From assembly GCA_001801425.1 (NCBI GenBank), contig MGXR01000017.1:186001-250000 (forward strand): DNA of 64,000 nt. The letters run 5' to 3'. Shown here in pieces: positions 27,491 through 37,454 of the stretch. Below the pieces are notes generated by a model, which was given only the letters and a program-made list of their open reading frames with translations, did not search any database and was not told where the DNA came from. Numbering within the stretch: the first letter of the stretch is position 1; each line of letters begins with the position of its first letter. A program made the position numbers and the translations under genes. This stretch comes from Gammaproteobacteria bacterium RIFCSPHIGHO2_02_FULL_42_43. Its GTDB lineage: Bacteria; Pseudomonadota; Gammaproteobacteria; Coxiellales; Coxiellaceae.

Positions 27491-28546
27491 TTAGCAAGTG
27501 CTTTTTAGATTGTTTGATTTTGGCGGCGTGATTGAATTTTTGATAATCGCTCTAAAAAATGCAGCATAACACGTGGGCAAATCGCGTCTCGGATAAATGC
27601 GCGATTCTTTGAGTGCGTGAAAATGAAATGGAAATTTAAGTGTTGCGCGATGATGCGTTGTGATCACCATTGTCAACGTTAACATTTTGAGAATATGCGC
27701 GTTGCGCAATGCAATCGGTTTCGCGCAAAATTGTAAGGAATGTATTTCGTTGCTGCGCAACAACGTGAGCAACACAAACTCCAATCGCATCATATTTTCA
27801 TTCAACACACGTGTACCGGCAAATAAATTTTCTATGATTTGTGTGTCAAACGGTCTTCCTTTTGAGTCAACTGCATTTTTTGCAATAACGTAACTCAATA
27901 AATGACACAATTCCCATTTTTCTTGTTTCACTTTTTCCTCAGGAAAACCAAATCCGCGTGATTTTAAAAAATTGGTTACCAATTCGTTGGCGGAATTACC
28001 GATCACACGTCTTTCAGGTTTTTGTGTTCGTCGATCAGGCTGATTTTTGATTGTTTGCGGCGTGATAGTCACAGAAAGCATTTCTATTGGAACGCCGGGA
28101 TCTTGATCCAATTTTTTTAACAGCGGTGAGGGTTGTGTTGCAGTGTAATATTTTTTACGCGCGAAAAGATGTAAGCGTTCTTGCCATTTGTGTTTACCTT
28201 TGGGTGTTGTGACTTCGACCGCAGTGACTTTGGTAGGCGTGCACACCGCTTCAGAGCCTCGCGGCGTTTCCGCGTGTGTGATTTCTTGATTTTTTATCTT
28301 AGTAATTTTTAATGGTGGCGGTCGCTTGCGTGTTAGCGTTTCCATTTCTTCTTGAAATGTTTCACTGGATGGACCGATGGCATAGGGGATTAATAATTTC
28401 GGTACTTTTTTTGAAATCAATGACAGTCGCGGCTGAATTTTTTTGAGGGTATTTTTAGTGGATGGTTTTTTGACGGCGGCGGCTCGAGGCTTCGCCTTGG
28501 CTTTTTTGGCTGCGGGTTTTTTTGTTGCAACACCGTTCCTTGGCAT
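27491..28546 (-). CDS. Lysine-rich protein with NLS-like tail, unknown function
   Basis: The 351-residue product has a highly basic N-terminus (about residues 9-50; KKPAAKKAKAKPRAAAVKK) resembling histone H1 tails and a bipartite nuclear localisation signal. The C-terminal ~170 residues include ELCHLLSYVIAKN and ENLFAGTRVLNENMMRLE. These vaguely recall the His-then-Asn layout of DNA/RNA non-specific (beta-beta-alpha metal) nucleases, but the resemblance is weak. It is the gene upstream of the P450 on the same strand. A secreted nucleus-targeted effector is one inference; a bacterial nucleoid-binding protein is the alternative. Confidence 0.6.
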   Translation of the reverse strand: MPRNGVATKKPAAKKAKAKPRAAAVKKPSTKNTLKKIQPRLSLISKKVPKLLIPYAIGPSSETFQEEMETLTRKRPPPLKITKIKNQEITHAETPRGSEAVCTPTKVTAVEVTTPKGKHKWQERLHLFARKKYYTATQPSPLLKKLDQDPGVPIEMLSVTITPQTIKNQPDRRTQKPERRVIGNSANELVTNFLKSRGFGFPEEKVKQEKWELCHLLSYVIAKNAVDSKGRPFDTQIIENLFAGTRVLNENMMRLEFVLLTLLRSNEIHSLQFCAKPIALRNAHILKMLTLTMVITTHHRATLKFPFHFHALKESRIYPRRDLPTCYAAFFRAIIKNSITPPKSNNLKSTC

Positions 28547-28618
28547 AACCTTAGAGTAGCGTATTTTGATGAACGTGGCTATTTGAATGCTTGGCCCACA
28601 AGCGCCACTGGTATGTAA

Positions 28619-28670
28619 TTAATATTGACAATATGAACTTTATGGCATATATTCATATTACCAATATGAA
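28619..28670 (+). promoter_or_regulatory. Paired dyad operators upstream of ATPase gene
   Basis: Two near-identical elements lie just before the ATPase start. The second is a perfect dyad, TTCATATTaccAATATGAA (28652-28670), and the first is an imperfect one, TAATATTgacAATATGA. Their TATTxxCAATATGAA parts begin at 28623 and 28656, exactly 33 bp apart, and the second dyad centre is 18 bp before the ATG. The geometry is the same upstream of the paralogue at 48095. Confidence 0.6.
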
Positions 28671-28678
28671 GGAAACTT

Positions 28679-29947
28679 ATGCAGCGTGATTTGATCAAAA
28701 CGGCTATTTTGGAATGGCAAACGCCACACGTCATTGCCCCGAATGTACAGAGAAAATTATTCGTTAATTTGGATGCCATGATACGCAGTGAGCTTATTGT
28801 CATTATTACGGGAGTGAGACGCTGTGGCAAATCCATTTTGTTGCAACATATTCGGCAGCAGAAAAAAGAAAACCATTATTATTTGAATTTCGAGGATGAA
28901 CGTTTGGTGCATTTTACCGTCGATGATTTTCAAATGATGATGGAAATTTTTATTGAATTATTTGGCGAAGCGAAAACTTGTTATTTCGATGAGATTCAAA
29001 ATATTTTAGGGTGGGAGCGGTTTGTTAGGCGCTTACATGAACAGGGATACAAAATTTTTGTGACGGGATCCAATGCTAAAATGCTGAGCCAAGAATTGGG
29101 AACACATTTGACGGGGCGGTACGTTAAAATTGAGTTGTACCCTTTTTCTTTTACGGAATTTTTAGCGTATAAAAATATTGCGCAAAATACTTCGCACGCG
29201 ATTACCGCTGTTAAAGCAAAATTAAATGGTGCGATGAAAAAATATATTCAGCTAGGTGGTTTTCCACAATATCTGAAAGAAGAATTATTGGAATATTTGC
29301 AATCATTGTATGAAAGCATTTTGTATCGAGACATTGTTTCGCGTTACCGGTTGCCCAATGATCAAATCATTCGCGAGCTTGTGTTTTACTTGGCGAGCAA
29401 TGTTGGAAAAGAAATGACGTTCAATGCATTGCGAAAACAGCTGCATTTGGGCGCTGTTAATACCGTTTCTGAATATTGTCAATATTTGGAAAATTGTTTT
29501 TTATTTTTTTTAGTCAAACGTTTTAGCCATTCTATTAAAGTACAATCACATTCGCCAAAAAAAATATACGCAGTGGATACAGGCCTTGCACGTGCCATTG
29601 GTTTTCGATCCAGCGATGATTTCGGTCGCATGCTGGAAAACATTATCTATATTGAATTAAAACGCCGGGGTTTTGAGATTTATTTTCATAGAGAAAAAAA
29701 AGAATGTGATTTCGTAGTGTGCAAGCAAAATAAAATTAAAATGCTGATACAAGTTTGTCTCGATATAGACGATTCGGTAACGCGCGCACGAGAAATAGAT
29801 GGGCTCATGGATGCCATGTCACATCATCACATGACACAGGGCATTATTATCACATTGTCTGATTCAGAAACTGTGCACGTGGAAATTCAGAACAAACGAT
29901 GCCATATTGAAATTATTCCCGTCTGGCGCTGGCTCACTACAGAATAA
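28679..29947 (+). CDS. AAA_14/DUF4143 ATPase (subgroup A)
   Basis: This 422-residue P-loop ATPase has Walker A GVRRCGKS at 45-52, Walker [11 protein letters not shown] near 102, a sensor-like [10 protein letters not shown], and a C-terminal DUF4143 region. The latter has the nuclease-like frame [13 protein letters not shown]...ECDFVV, but the expected E-x-K is replaced by IQVCLD. The family is widespread in bacteria and archaea with no settled function. ATG 28679 follows AAGGA. The gene sits alone between P450-side genes and mnmG, with its own paired dyads upstream, and is very similar to the product at 48095. Confidence 0.88.
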   Translation: MQRDLIKTAILEWQTPHVIAPNVQRKLFVNLDAMIRSELIVIITGVRRCGKSILLQHIRQQKKENHYYLNFEDERLVHFTVDDFQMMMEIFIELFGEAKTCYFDEIQNILGWERFVRRLHEQGYKIFVTGSNAKMLSQELGTHLTGRYVKIELYPFSFTEFLAYKNIAQNTSHAITAVKAKLNGAMKKYIQLGGFPQYLKEELLEYLQSLYESILYRDIVSRYRLPNDQIIRELVFYLASNVGKEMTFNALRKQLHLGAVNTVSEYCQYLENCFLFFLVKRFSHSIKVQSHSPKKIYAVDTGLARAIGFRSSDDFGRMLENIIYIELKRRGFEIYFHREKKECDFVVCKQNKIKMLIQVCLDIDDSVTRAREIDGLMDAMSHHHMTQGIIITLSDSETVHVEIQNKRCHIEIIPVWRWLTTE

Positions 29948-29997
29948 AACGCATATTCGATTGCGAGGTGTGCAAAATTAAAGCATACTCTCGTTCT

Positions 29998-31872
29998 ATG
30001 AAAAGCAATCTTGATAACACATTTGACATCATTGTGGTGGGCGGCGGGCATGCGGGCACTGAAGCCGCACTTGCGTCTGCACGCATGGGCATGAACACGT
30101 TATTGCTCACGCATTCCGTTGAAACATTGGGACAGATGTCCTGCAATCCCGCGATCGGAGGAATTGGCAAGAGTCATTTAGTCCGTGAAATTGATGCGCT
30201 CGGTGGCATCATGGCGCGGGCAACTGATTATGCGGGTATTCAGTTTCGCGTGTTGAATGGCAGCAAAGGACCAGCCGTTAGAGCGACACGCGCACAGGCG
30301 GATCGTGTTTTATATAAAGCGTTTATTCGAAAAACACTGGAAAACCAGCCTAATTTATCAATTTTTCAGCAAGCGGTTGCTGATCTGCTGATTGAAAATG
30401 ATGAGATTCGCGGCGTTAGAACCGAGATTGATTTGTGTTTTTATGCGCGCAGTGTAGTGCTCACGACTGGCACCTTTTTAGGCGGCGTGATTCACATTGG
30501 ATTGCAGCATCATCAAGGTGGCAGAGCCGGCGATCCACCATCGAATGCATTGTCAAAACGGTTACGTGAATTACCATTTCATGTGGGACGATTAAAAACA
30601 GGGACGCCACCGCGCATTGATAAACGCACGATTGATTTTTCACAATTGATTGAGCAGCCCGGCGATACACCGACACCCGTCATGTCGTTTTTGGGGTCGC
30701 GTGCGGATCATCCGCGGCAAATCTCATGTTACATCACGCACACCAATGAAAAAACGCACGATATTATTCGCAGAGGACTCAATGAATCGCCGATGTATAC
30801 CGGAAAAATTGATGGCGTTGGGCCGCGTTATTGTCCGTCGATTGAAGATAAAGTGATGCGGTTTTCGGATAAAAATTCACATCAAATATTTTTAGAACCG
30901 GAGGGATTGGATGCAATCGAAATTTACCCCAACGGAATTTCTACGAGCTTAAGTTACGAAACACAATTTCATTTTGTGCGCAGCATGAAAGGCCTGGAAA
31001 ACGCACACATTATTCGCCCCGGTTACGCAATTGAATATGATTTTATGAATCCATGTGATTTGAAAAATTCTTTGGAGACAAAATATGTGCGCGGATTATT
31101 TTTTGCAGGCCAAATCAATGGCACAACGGGTTATGAAGAAGCGGCTGCGCAGGGAATTATTGCTGGCATCAATGCTGCGCTGCAAATACAGGGAAAAAGT
31201 GCGTGGTGCCCGCGCCGTGATGAAGCGTATATTGGTGTACTGATTGATGATTTAATCACGCGCGGCACACAAGAGCCGTATCGCATGTTTACGTCTCGCG
31301 CGGAATATCGTTTGTTGTTGCGCGAAGATAATGCGGATTTGCGATTGACAGAAATCGGTTTTCAATTGGGTTGTGTCACTGAAAATCGATATGCGCAATT
31401 TTGCAGAAAACGTGATGCAATAGAAAAAGAAAACGCGCGATTAAAATCGCATTGGATACAAAAAAATTCTGTGGCTGCAAAACAGTTTGAAGAAAAATAT
31501 CAAACGTCCATTGAACGCGAATATAATTTAATGGATTTGTTACGCCGTCCTGAGGTGACTTACGAAAAACTAATGCAAATCGATCAAGCGAAAATGAGTG
31601 ACGTGGATGTTGCAGTGATTGAGCAAATCAACATTCAAGCGAAATATTTTGGTTATCTCGCGCGACAAGAAAAAGAAATTGAAAGACAAAAATATTATGA
31701 AGATCGAGTTATTCCTGAATCGATAGATTACAACGCCGTGCCCAGTTTATCTACCGAAGTGCGTCAAAAATTGCAGAAAATAAGACCCAGCACCATCGGT
31801 CAAGCGTCGCGTATTTCAGGTGTCACTCCCGCTGCGATTTCGTTGTTGTTGGTGTATTTGATGCGCGGGTAA
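29998..31872 (+). CDS. mnmG: tRNA U34 carboxymethylaminomethyl modification enzyme MnmG
   Basis: MnmG (GidA) is the FAD/NADH partner of MnmE in wobble-uridine modification. The 624-residue protein has the FAD loop [45 protein letters not shown], and the [18 protein letters not shown] motif. ATG 29998 fits the family start; an upstream GTG at 29968 would add ten residues. MnmG is usually followed directly by rsmG, but here a - strand ATPase gene separates them. Confidence 0.95.
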   Translation: MKSNLDNTFDIIVVGGGHAGTEAALASARMGMNTLLLTHSVETLGQMSCNPAIGGIGKSHLVREIDALGGIMARATDYAGIQFRVLNGSKGPAVRATRAQADRVLYKAFIRKTLENQPNLSIFQQAVADLLIENDEIRGVRTEIDLCFYARSVVLTTGTFLGGVIHIGLQHHQGGRAGDPPSNALSKRLRELPFHVGRLKTGTPPRIDKRTIDFSQLIEQPGDTPTPVMSFLGSRADHPRQISCYITHTNEKTHDIIRRGLNESPMYTGKIDGVGPRYCPSIEDKVMRFSDKNSHQIFLEPEGLDAIEIYPNGISTSLSYETQFHFVRSMKGLENAHIIRPGYAIEYDFMNPCDLKNSLETKYVRGLFFAGQINGTTGYEEAAAQGIIAGINAALQIQGKSAWCPRRDEAYIGVLIDDLITRGTQEPYRMFTSRAEYRLLLREDNADLRLTEIGFQLGCVTENRYAQFCRKRDAIEKENARLKSHWIQKNSVAAKQFEEKYQTSIEREYNLMDLLRRPEVTYEKLMQIDQAKMSDVDVAVIEQINIQAKYFGYLARQEKEIERQKYYEDRVIPESIDYNAVPSLSTEVRQKLQKIRPSTIGQASRISGVTPAAISLLLVYLMRG

Positions 31873-31898
31873 CGCTTTTATAATTAGGACGGTACCAA

Positions 31899-31917
31899 AA
31901 CACGAGTGGTAGCGAGT
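31899..31917 (+). repeat. Single degenerate family 1 repeat
   Basis: CACGAGTGGTAGCGAG at 31901-31916 matches the core of the 38-bp repeat found at 19.0 and 44.7 kb. It lies in the 48-base gap between the 3' ends of mnmG and the convergent ATPase gene. Confidence 0.6.
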
Positions 31918-31920
31918 TTT

Positions 31921-33237
31921 CTAATCAGTGAGTGAAAGCATCGGAAAAAGATGTATTGCATACAATGGATAATTTATTATTTTTCCGTCACGCGAAAGAT
32001 TTTTCAGCGATGCTCGCGATAAAACAGTTGGCGCGTATTTTTCATCATATACTTTTAGACTTTTTTTATGACCCACGGTAACGCCTGATTTTACTTCTAG
32101 TGGCAAAACAGATAGATCGTGATCGATGACGAAATCTACTTCAGCAACACCATCACTTGCCCAGTAATAAAGATGATCGTTACCATATGTCATCAATTGC
32201 TGAGCAATAAAATTTTCAGTTAGTGCGCCTTTAAATTCAGAAAATAATTGATGTTCATGTAAAATAGCATCAGCGGGTACGCGAGCCATGGTTGAAAGCA
32301 ACCCCATATCAATTCCGAATACTTTAAAATTTTTTTTATCGCAATAATGCTCAATGGGAATTTTTGGCGTTGAAATTTGATAGGATAAATAAATTAATCC
32401 CGCATCTTTCAGCCATTGAATAGCTGTTTCATATTCACGTGCGCGTGCCGACGCTTTTATTAATGAGAAAATAAATTTTTTATTTTCTTTTGCCAGCTGA
32501 GTAGGCACCATTTTCCATACCTCAGATATTTTCATCACTTGATTTTTTTCAGCATGTTTTGAAAAATCAAGTTCATATGATTTTAATATTTCATGATGAA
32601 TCTCGCGCACCACATCAAGATCTTTTTTTTCTGCATAATGAGAAACTGCTTCCGGCATTCCGCCAATATAAAAATAACGTTTCAGTTGATCGATCAACTG
32701 ATGATGAAAAATATCCGGAATATTTTTTGGTGCTTTTATTTTTTTAAGCATTTCGCAGAGTTCGGAATGCTGGGTGGCATCTAAAAATTCTAAAAAAGAA
32801 AGTGGCGTCAAATGCAAAAAATTTACTTTACCTACGGGAAAACTTTTTATTTGATTGAGTTTGATGCCCAGCAATGAACCTGCGGCAGCAATATGATATT
32901 GATTGGCCGTTTCTTGAAAATATTTCAAACTGTTTAATGCTTCGGGGCAAGCTTGTATCTCATCAAAAATGATGAGTGTCGTGTTTGGATGAATTTTTTG
33001 CTTAAATTGAATCTCAAGGTTTTCGATGAGCTGCGCGGGCTCAATATTTTTTGCAAAGAGGCTGGGAAGATCGACATTGGTTTCAAAATTGCAGTAAATG
33101 TAATTTTGATATTCGGCGTGTGCAAAGGCTTCCAGCGCGTAGGTTTTACCGACTTGTCGAGCGCCCTGTAAAATCAATGGCTTACGTCTATCACTTTTTT
33201 TCCAGGCCAATAATTTTGCATAAATGGTTCTTTTCAT
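31921..33237 (-). CDS. AAA_14/DUF4143 ATPase (subgroup B)
   Basis: This 438-residue P-loop ATPase starts MKRTIYAKLLAWKK and has Walker A GARQVGKT at 25-32 and Walker B TLIIFDEIQACPEAL. The DUF4143 C-terminal half keeps an intact D-x(n)-E-x-K nuclease-like motif (EVDFVIDHDLSVLPLEVKSG), unlike the subgroup A copies. The function of the family is not established. It interrupts the usual mnmG-rsmG order and is transcribed against both. Directly upstream are two exact 18-bp repeats 32 bp apart and a 26-bp palindrome. Confidence 0.88.
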   Translation of the reverse strand: MKRTIYAKLLAWKKSDRRKPLILQGARQVGKTYALEAFAHAEYQNYIYCNFETNVDLPSLFAKNIEPAQLIENLEIQFKQKIHPNTTLIIFDEIQACPEALNSLKYFQETANQYHIAAAGSLLGIKLNQIKSFPVGKVNFLHLTPLSFLEFLDATQHSELCEMLKKIKAPKNIPDIFHHQLIDQLKRYFYIGGMPEAVSHYAEKKDLDVVREIHHEILKSYELDFSKHAEKNQVMKISEVWKMVPTQLAKENKKFIFSLIKASARAREYETAIQWLKDAGLIYLSYQISTPKIPIEHYCDKKNFKVFGIDMGLLSTMARVPADAILHEHQLFSEFKGALTENFIAQQLMTYGNDHLYYWASDGVAEVDFVIDHDLSVLPLEVKSGVTVGHKKSLKVYDEKYAPTVLSRASLKNLSRDGKIINYPLYAIHLFPMLSLTD

Positions 33238-33276
33238 GGTATTTATATTACCATTTCGTGATAAATTTTACAAATC

Positions 33277-33326
33277 ATGTTGGTAAAACGTGATAATTAT
33301 CACGTTTTATGTTGGTAAAACGTGAT
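33277..33326 (-). promoter_or_regulatory. Repeat/palindrome operator region of ATPase gene
   Basis: ATGTTGGTAAAACGTGAT occurs exactly twice on the + strand, at 33277 and 33309 (32 bp apart). The bases between create a perfect 26-bp palindrome (33284-33309, half-site TAAAACGTGATAA). A third, degenerate CGTGAT half-site lies at 33255. All are upstream of the - strand ATPase gene that starts at 33237, and they fit a cooperative operator. Confidence 0.6.
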
Positions 33327-33424
33327 TTTTAAGTATCCTCGATCGCATGATTTATCGAAGAGTCTCTCACCGCGTGGGTTTTTGTTGTGAGAGTGGTGCA
33401 GCTCAGAGCCGGATAAAACAACCA

Positions 33425-34036
33425 ATGACTTTTCTTGAAAATAAAAATCTCCACTCCGGATTATCTCAATTAAATTTGACATTATCCGCCGAAAAGCAAT
33501 CGCAATTAATTCAGTATTTGCATTTACTGCAAAAATGGAATCGCGCATACAATCTTACGGCCATCACTGAATTCGATAAAATGATTTCATATCATTTGTT
33601 AGATAGTTTATCGATTGCGCCGTATATCACAGGGAACAATATTGTGGACGTGGGTAGTGGTGCGGGATTGCCGGGGATTCCGCTCGCCGTTTATTTTCCT
33701 GAAAAACAATTCACATTGATCGATAGCGTTGGAAAAAAAACACAATTTATGCAGCAGGCCGTGCGCGCGTTGGCGTTGAAAAACGTGACTGTGGTGCAAG
33801 CGCGTGCCGAGGCGTATCAACCAGCGAAACCCTTTGATACAATGACAGTTCGTGCGGTGGGATCACTAGAAAGATTGACACAGATCGCAGTGAATTTATT
33901 GAAACCAGGCGGCGAATTGTTAATGATGAAATCGGATGCATCACCCAACGAATGTCAGCACGCACGCATCGTTATGTTGCACGTGCCCGGTGTGAATGCA
34001 AAGCGGTCGTTGATTATTGTGAAACCCTCATCCTAA
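33425..34036 (+). CDS. rsmG: 16S rRNA (guanine527-N7)-methyltransferase
   Basis: RsmG methylates G527 of 16S rRNA using SAM. The 203-residue protein has the SAM-binding VDVGSGAGLPGIPLA and the LIDSVGKKTQFM and RAEAY blocks typical of the family. ATG 33425 matches the normal length; a longer frame would add 26 non-conserved residues. The final codons (VKPSS) are provided by the start of an inverted repeat that follows. It is upstream of parA-parB in the conserved order. Confidence 0.93.
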   Translation: MTFLENKNLHSGLSQLNLTLSAEKQSQLIQYLHLLQKWNRAYNLTAITEFDKMISYHLLDSLSIAPYITGNNIVDVGSGAGLPGIPLAVYFPEKQFTLIDSVGKKTQFMQQAVRALALKNVTVVQARAEAYQPAKPFDTMTVRAVGSLERLTQIAVNLLKPGGELLMMKSDASPNECQHARIVMLHVPGVNAKRSLIIVKPSS

Positions 34037-34061
34037 CCTTCTCCCGTAAAGCGGGAGAAGG
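34037..34061. repeat. REP-like inverted repeat
   Basis: CCTTCTCCCG and CGGGAGAAGG form a perfect 10-bp stem around TAAAG between rsmG and parA. This CCCTC-ATCC-CTTCTCCCG type of palindrome resembles dispersed REP-like elements of many proteobacteria. It lacks a T-run, so termination is unlikely. Only one copy is in the window. Confidence 0.6.
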
Positions 34062-34102
34062 GACGAAGGATGCAAACACTCGGGATTTTGAAAGGAAAAT
34101 AG

Positions 34103-34948
34103 ATGGCAAAAATAATCGCGATTGCCAATCAAAAAGGTGGTGTTGGCAAAACGACCACCAGTGTGAATTTATCCGCATCGTTGGCAGCCATTAAACACCG
34201 TGTGTTACTGGTCGATTGTGATCCACAAGGCAGTGCGACGGTAGGTTCCGGTGTTGAGAAAGAAACAGTTTCAGCGTCATTAAACGATGTGTTGCTCGGC
34301 GAAAAAAGTGCGCAAGATGCATTAATCATTACTTCTTTTGGTTTTAGTTTGCTGCCAGCGAACGCAAAATTAACGGTTGCTGAAGTGCGTTTGTTAAACA
34401 TGGACAATCGCGAACAACAATTGAAAAAACGATTGACTGATGTGGCATCTCACTATGAATTTGTGATCATCGATTGTCCGCCGTCGTTAAATATGTTGAC
34501 GTTAAATGCGCTGGTTGCAGCGCACAGTGTGCTCGTGCCAATTCAATGTGAATATTATGCGCTGGAAGGGTTAACGAGTTTGCTGAACAGTATCGATAAT
34601 ATTCGTCGCGCAGTGAATCCCGATTTAAAGCTTGAGGGTTTGTTACGCACGATGTATGACGGGCGCATGCGATTGACAGTGGAAGTGTCGGAACAATTGC
34701 TCGAGCATTTTGGTGACAAAGTGTATCACTCAGTAATTCCGCGTAATGTGCGATTAGCGGAAGCACCAAGTCATGGCATGCCCGCGTTGAGTTATGATAA
34801 TCGTTCGCAGGGAGCAGCGGCATATTTAGCACTCGCAAGTGAAGTGGTGCGGCGGCAAATAGATAGAACAGAGCCGCGCGCGTCAGCAAGCGGTATGATT
34901 GAGCCGCGCGCGTCAGCAAGCGGTATTTTACAAGGAAAGTACTCATGA
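34103..34948 (+). CDS. parA: Chromosome partitioning ATPase ParA (Soj)
   Basis: ParA is a deviant Walker ATPase that moves ParB-parS complexes. The 281-residue protein has KGGVGKTT at 11-18, the LLVDCDPQGS strand and VIIDCPPSLN. The normal protein ends near the EVVRRQ helix. Here the last ~24 residues are two in-frame 10-residue copies of EPRASASG-x-x, encoded by two identical copies of the family 2 intergenic repeat. The tail is thus an acquired extension. The stop overlaps the parB ATG. Confidence 0.95.
   Translation: MAKIIAIANQKGGVGKTTTSVNLSASLAAIKHRVLLVDCDPQGSATVGSGVEKETVSASLNDVLLGEKSAQDALIITSFGFSLLPANAKLTVAEVRLLNMDNREQQLKKRLTDVASHYEFVIIDCPPSLNMLTLNALVAAHSVLVPIQCEYYALEGLTSLLNSIDNIRRAVNPDLKLEGLLRTMYDGRMRLTVEVSEQLLEHFGDKVYHSVIPRNVRLAEAPSHGMPALSYDNRSQGAAAYLALASEVVRRQIDRTEPRASASGMIEPRASASGILQGKYS
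34871..34926 (+). repeat. Two family 2 repeats inside parA
   Basis: Identical 26-bp copies beginning GAGCCGCGCGCGTCAG lie at 34871-34896 and 34901-34926, 30 bp apart (ten codons), and are translated as the ParA tail. Related copies lie in intergenic DNA at 47992, 49383 and 57911. Confidence 0.9.
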
Positions 34949-35826
34949 ACATTAAAAAACGCGGTCTAGGAAAAACACTCGGTGATTTAGGTCTAAACGC
35001 ATTGCTTGGTGATCTCAATACACCAGTCGCATCTATTGAAAATACGCAAACGAGTGTTCACGAGCAATTAAAAAAATTACCAATACAAAGCATCAAGCCT
35101 GGCGCATCGCAACCCCGAAAATTTATCGCGCAAGAAACACTGGAAGAATTGGCGCATTCGATTCGCACACAAGGCGTTATTCAGCCCATTATTGTTCGCC
35201 CCATTGATAATCATCAGTATGAAATTATAGCGGGCGAGCGCCGTTGGCGCGCGGCGCAATTGGCGGAATTAGAATATATTCCCGCGATTGTGCGCGACAT
35301 GAATAATGAAACCGCGATGATTGTTGCGTTAATTGAAAACGTGCAGCGTCACGATTTAAATGTTATGGAAGAAGCATCAGCGTTGAATCGATTGATGACA
35401 GAATTCAATATGACGCATCAAGTCGTTGCCGACGCGGTCGGAAAATCGCGCGTTGCGGTGACTAATATTTTGCGATTATTAAAATTACCGTGCGACGTGC
35501 ATGAATTGTTGCAACAAAATCAATTGGAAATGGGCCATGCGCGTGCCTTGTTATCGTTGCCAGAAGAAAAACAAAGTGCGGCAGCAGCGCAAATTGTCGC
35601 GCGTCGCTTGTCTGTGCGCGAAACCGAAAATTTGATTCGTCAGATGATGCAGCAATCCTCATTAGCCGTAACAACAACCCGCACCCACGCTGTCCTACAA
35701 GAAGAGTTGCATCAAAAATTAGGCTTAAAAGTTTCCGTTATTCAAAACGCTCAAGGTCGCGGCAAGCTCGTGATTGAATTTCAAAACGATGCGGAATTGG
35801 AAAAATTGTTAACGCGAATTCGTTAG
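34945..35826 (+). CDS. parB: Chromosome partitioning protein ParB (Spo0J)
   Basis: ParB binds parS sites and, as a CTPase clamp, loads onto DNA near the origin. The 293-residue protein has the N-terminal ParA-stimulating segment (KKRGLGKTLGDLGLNALLG). It also has the CTP-binding domain with GERRWRAAQLA and ENVQRHDLNVMEEA, a helix-turn-helix (TMTHQVVADAVGKSRVAVTNILRLLKLP), and a C-terminal dimerisation region. ATGA overlap couples it to parA. No perfect parS was seen in the window. Confidence 0.95.
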   Translation: MNIKKRGLGKTLGDLGLNALLGDLNTPVASIENTQTSVHEQLKKLPIQSIKPGASQPRKFIAQETLEELAHSIRTQGVIQPIIVRPIDNHQYEIIAGERRWRAAQLAELEYIPAIVRDMNNETAMIVALIENVQRHDLNVMEEASALNRLMTEFNMTHQVVADAVGKSRVAVTNILRLLKLPCDVHELLQQNQLEMGHARALLSLPEEKQSAAAAQIVARRLSVRETENLIRQMMQQSSLAVTTTRTHAVLQEELHQKLGLKVSVIQNAQGRGKLVIEFQNDAELEKLLTRIR

Positions 35827-35841
35827 GGCCTGACAGGCCCT
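35825..35841. other. Short stem-loop between convergent genes
   Basis: AGGGCCT-GAC-AGGCCCT is a perfect 7-bp stem immediately after the parB stop, between the convergent parB and permease genes. There is no T-run on either side, so any termination role would be weak. Confidence 0.4.
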
Positions 35842-35847
35842 GGGGCG

Positions 35848-37389
35848 CTACGTTATTTCATCCACCCAATCTAACGAATGCGTTGTTTTGTGGGTTAAGT
35901 AAAACGCGATGAGATAAATAAACAATGTAAAAGCAGCGACAACGAGAAAATCAATGCCAAATGGAATGGCATGATTACCGCCAAAACTGCTGAAAAAACT
36001 TAACACTCCCATCCCCATTAAATAAATCACTGCCCAACTACCGCGTAATATTTTCAATTCTGTACGGCGAATCGCGAACAACAAAATAAATCCGACCGCA
36101 AATAAAATTAATACTTTATAAACAATAGTCCAGCCAGACCAAAAAATAAGTAAATTACAAATATAAAATGCAATAAAACAAATAAGATACATGAAACATT
36201 GTTGCAACGGTTTAAATATTTCTGGTTTTTGCTTGGTGAGCACCATGAGCGACATAGGCCCCACCACATAACCAATGACCAAACACGACACCAAAAATCC
36301 CACCATCTGTTGCCAACCCGGAAACGGCAACAGAAATATAAATCCAATGACGATATTTAAAATTAACGCGCGCAGCGGCACGCCATTTTTATTTACTTGC
36401 AATAAAAATTGTGGCAGATAACGATTTTGCGCCATTGCGAAAGTGATGCGTGTGGTTGCCAGTGCTTGTACCAACGCTGTTCCTAATGGCGAAATCGCCG
36501 CATCCACATACAACAACTTTACAAACCAACCAAAACCGAGCAATGCCAATAAACCTGCGAAAGGCCCCGCATCATTGACAAAACGAATGTGTGCCCAACC
36601 GTGCGACATACTGTCTGGCGGCAATGCTGCGATAAAAGCAATTTGTACGAGCACATAAATAATCATGCAAATAAATAATGCGCCGAAAATTGCAATGGGG
36701 ATTGCTTGTTTTGGGCTATGTGATTCCGCGGCCAATTGTACCACTGGATTAAAACCGATAAACGAATAAATCACACCGGCCAGTGGCAATGCGGCAAAAA
36801 CACTTTTGATACCGTAGGGCATAAAATCGGTTTGCGTAAAATAATGCGCGTGAAATTGTGTAGTGATTAATAAAATCGATGCGGTAATCGGAATAATTAA
36901 TTTAAACGCCAAAATAAAATGATTGATGCGTCGATACACATCCATACCCATTGCGTTAATTATCGCAATAAAAATTAGTAAACTTGTGGCAACGACAAAA
37001 CCCATCGGTGTTAACATGGGTGTTGCAGTGTGCGTCATTAAATATGGAATATAATTCGCGCTGTATTGCAAAATCGCGAGTGCTTCGATGGGGGCGACGG
37101 CAACCCACGCGAGCCACGCAATCCATGAAAATCCAAAACCTGCAAAATGTCCGTGCGTTAATTGAAAAAACCGTACTGTGCCACCTGTGATTGGCAAATT
37201 GCGCGTAAGAATAACAAAGGTGCTCGCAACCACCATCATCAATAGTCCGCCAATAATCCAGCTTAAAATCGCCGCGGGTCCAACTAAACGCGCGCAAACT
37301 AAGGGGCTTAATAACCAGCCGGAGCCGATAATACCTGCAACGGCGGAAGACAGGAGTGTTAACGTGCTCACGGATTTTTGAAATGACAT
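35848..37389 (-). CDS. APC-family amino acid permease
   Basis: This 513-residue inner-membrane protein has about 12 hydrophobic segments and the APC-type first helix (LLSSAVAGIIGSGWLLSP, with the GSG substrate-binding break). It also has SFIGFNPVVQLAAESHSPKQAIP, the conserved cytoplasmic motif of the superfamily. It would take up an amino acid or related compound with protons. It is transcribed alone, opposite to parAB, and separates parB from the atp operon together with the next gene. Confidence 0.88.
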   Translation of the reverse strand: MSFQKSVSTLTLLSSAVAGIIGSGWLLSPLVCARLVGPAAILSWIIGGLLMMVVASTFVILTRNLPITGGTVRFFQLTHGHFAGFGFSWIAWLAWVAVAPIEALAILQYSANYIPYLMTHTATPMLTPMGFVVATSLLIFIAIINAMGMDVYRRINHFILAFKLIIPITASILLITTQFHAHYFTQTDFMPYGIKSVFAALPLAGVIYSFIGFNPVVQLAAESHSPKQAIPIAIFGALFICMIIYVLVQIAFIAALPPDSMSHGWAHIRFVNDAGPFAGLLALLGFGWFVKLLYVDAAISPLGTALVQALATTRITFAMAQNRYLPQFLLQVNKNGVPLRALILNIVIGFIFLLPFPGWQQMVGFLVSCLVIGYVVGPMSLMVLTKQKPEIFKPLQQCFMYLICFIAFYICNLLIFWSGWTIVYKVLILFAVGFILLFAIRRTELKILRGSWAVIYLMGMGVLSFFSSFGGNHAIPFGIDFLVVAAFTLFIYLIAFYLTHKTTHSLDWVDEIT

Positions 37390-37454
37390 CGATAACTCCC
37401 AAAATTTCGTTATCTTATCATGATAAATAAAATAGCATTGTCATTTTCAGCGAG

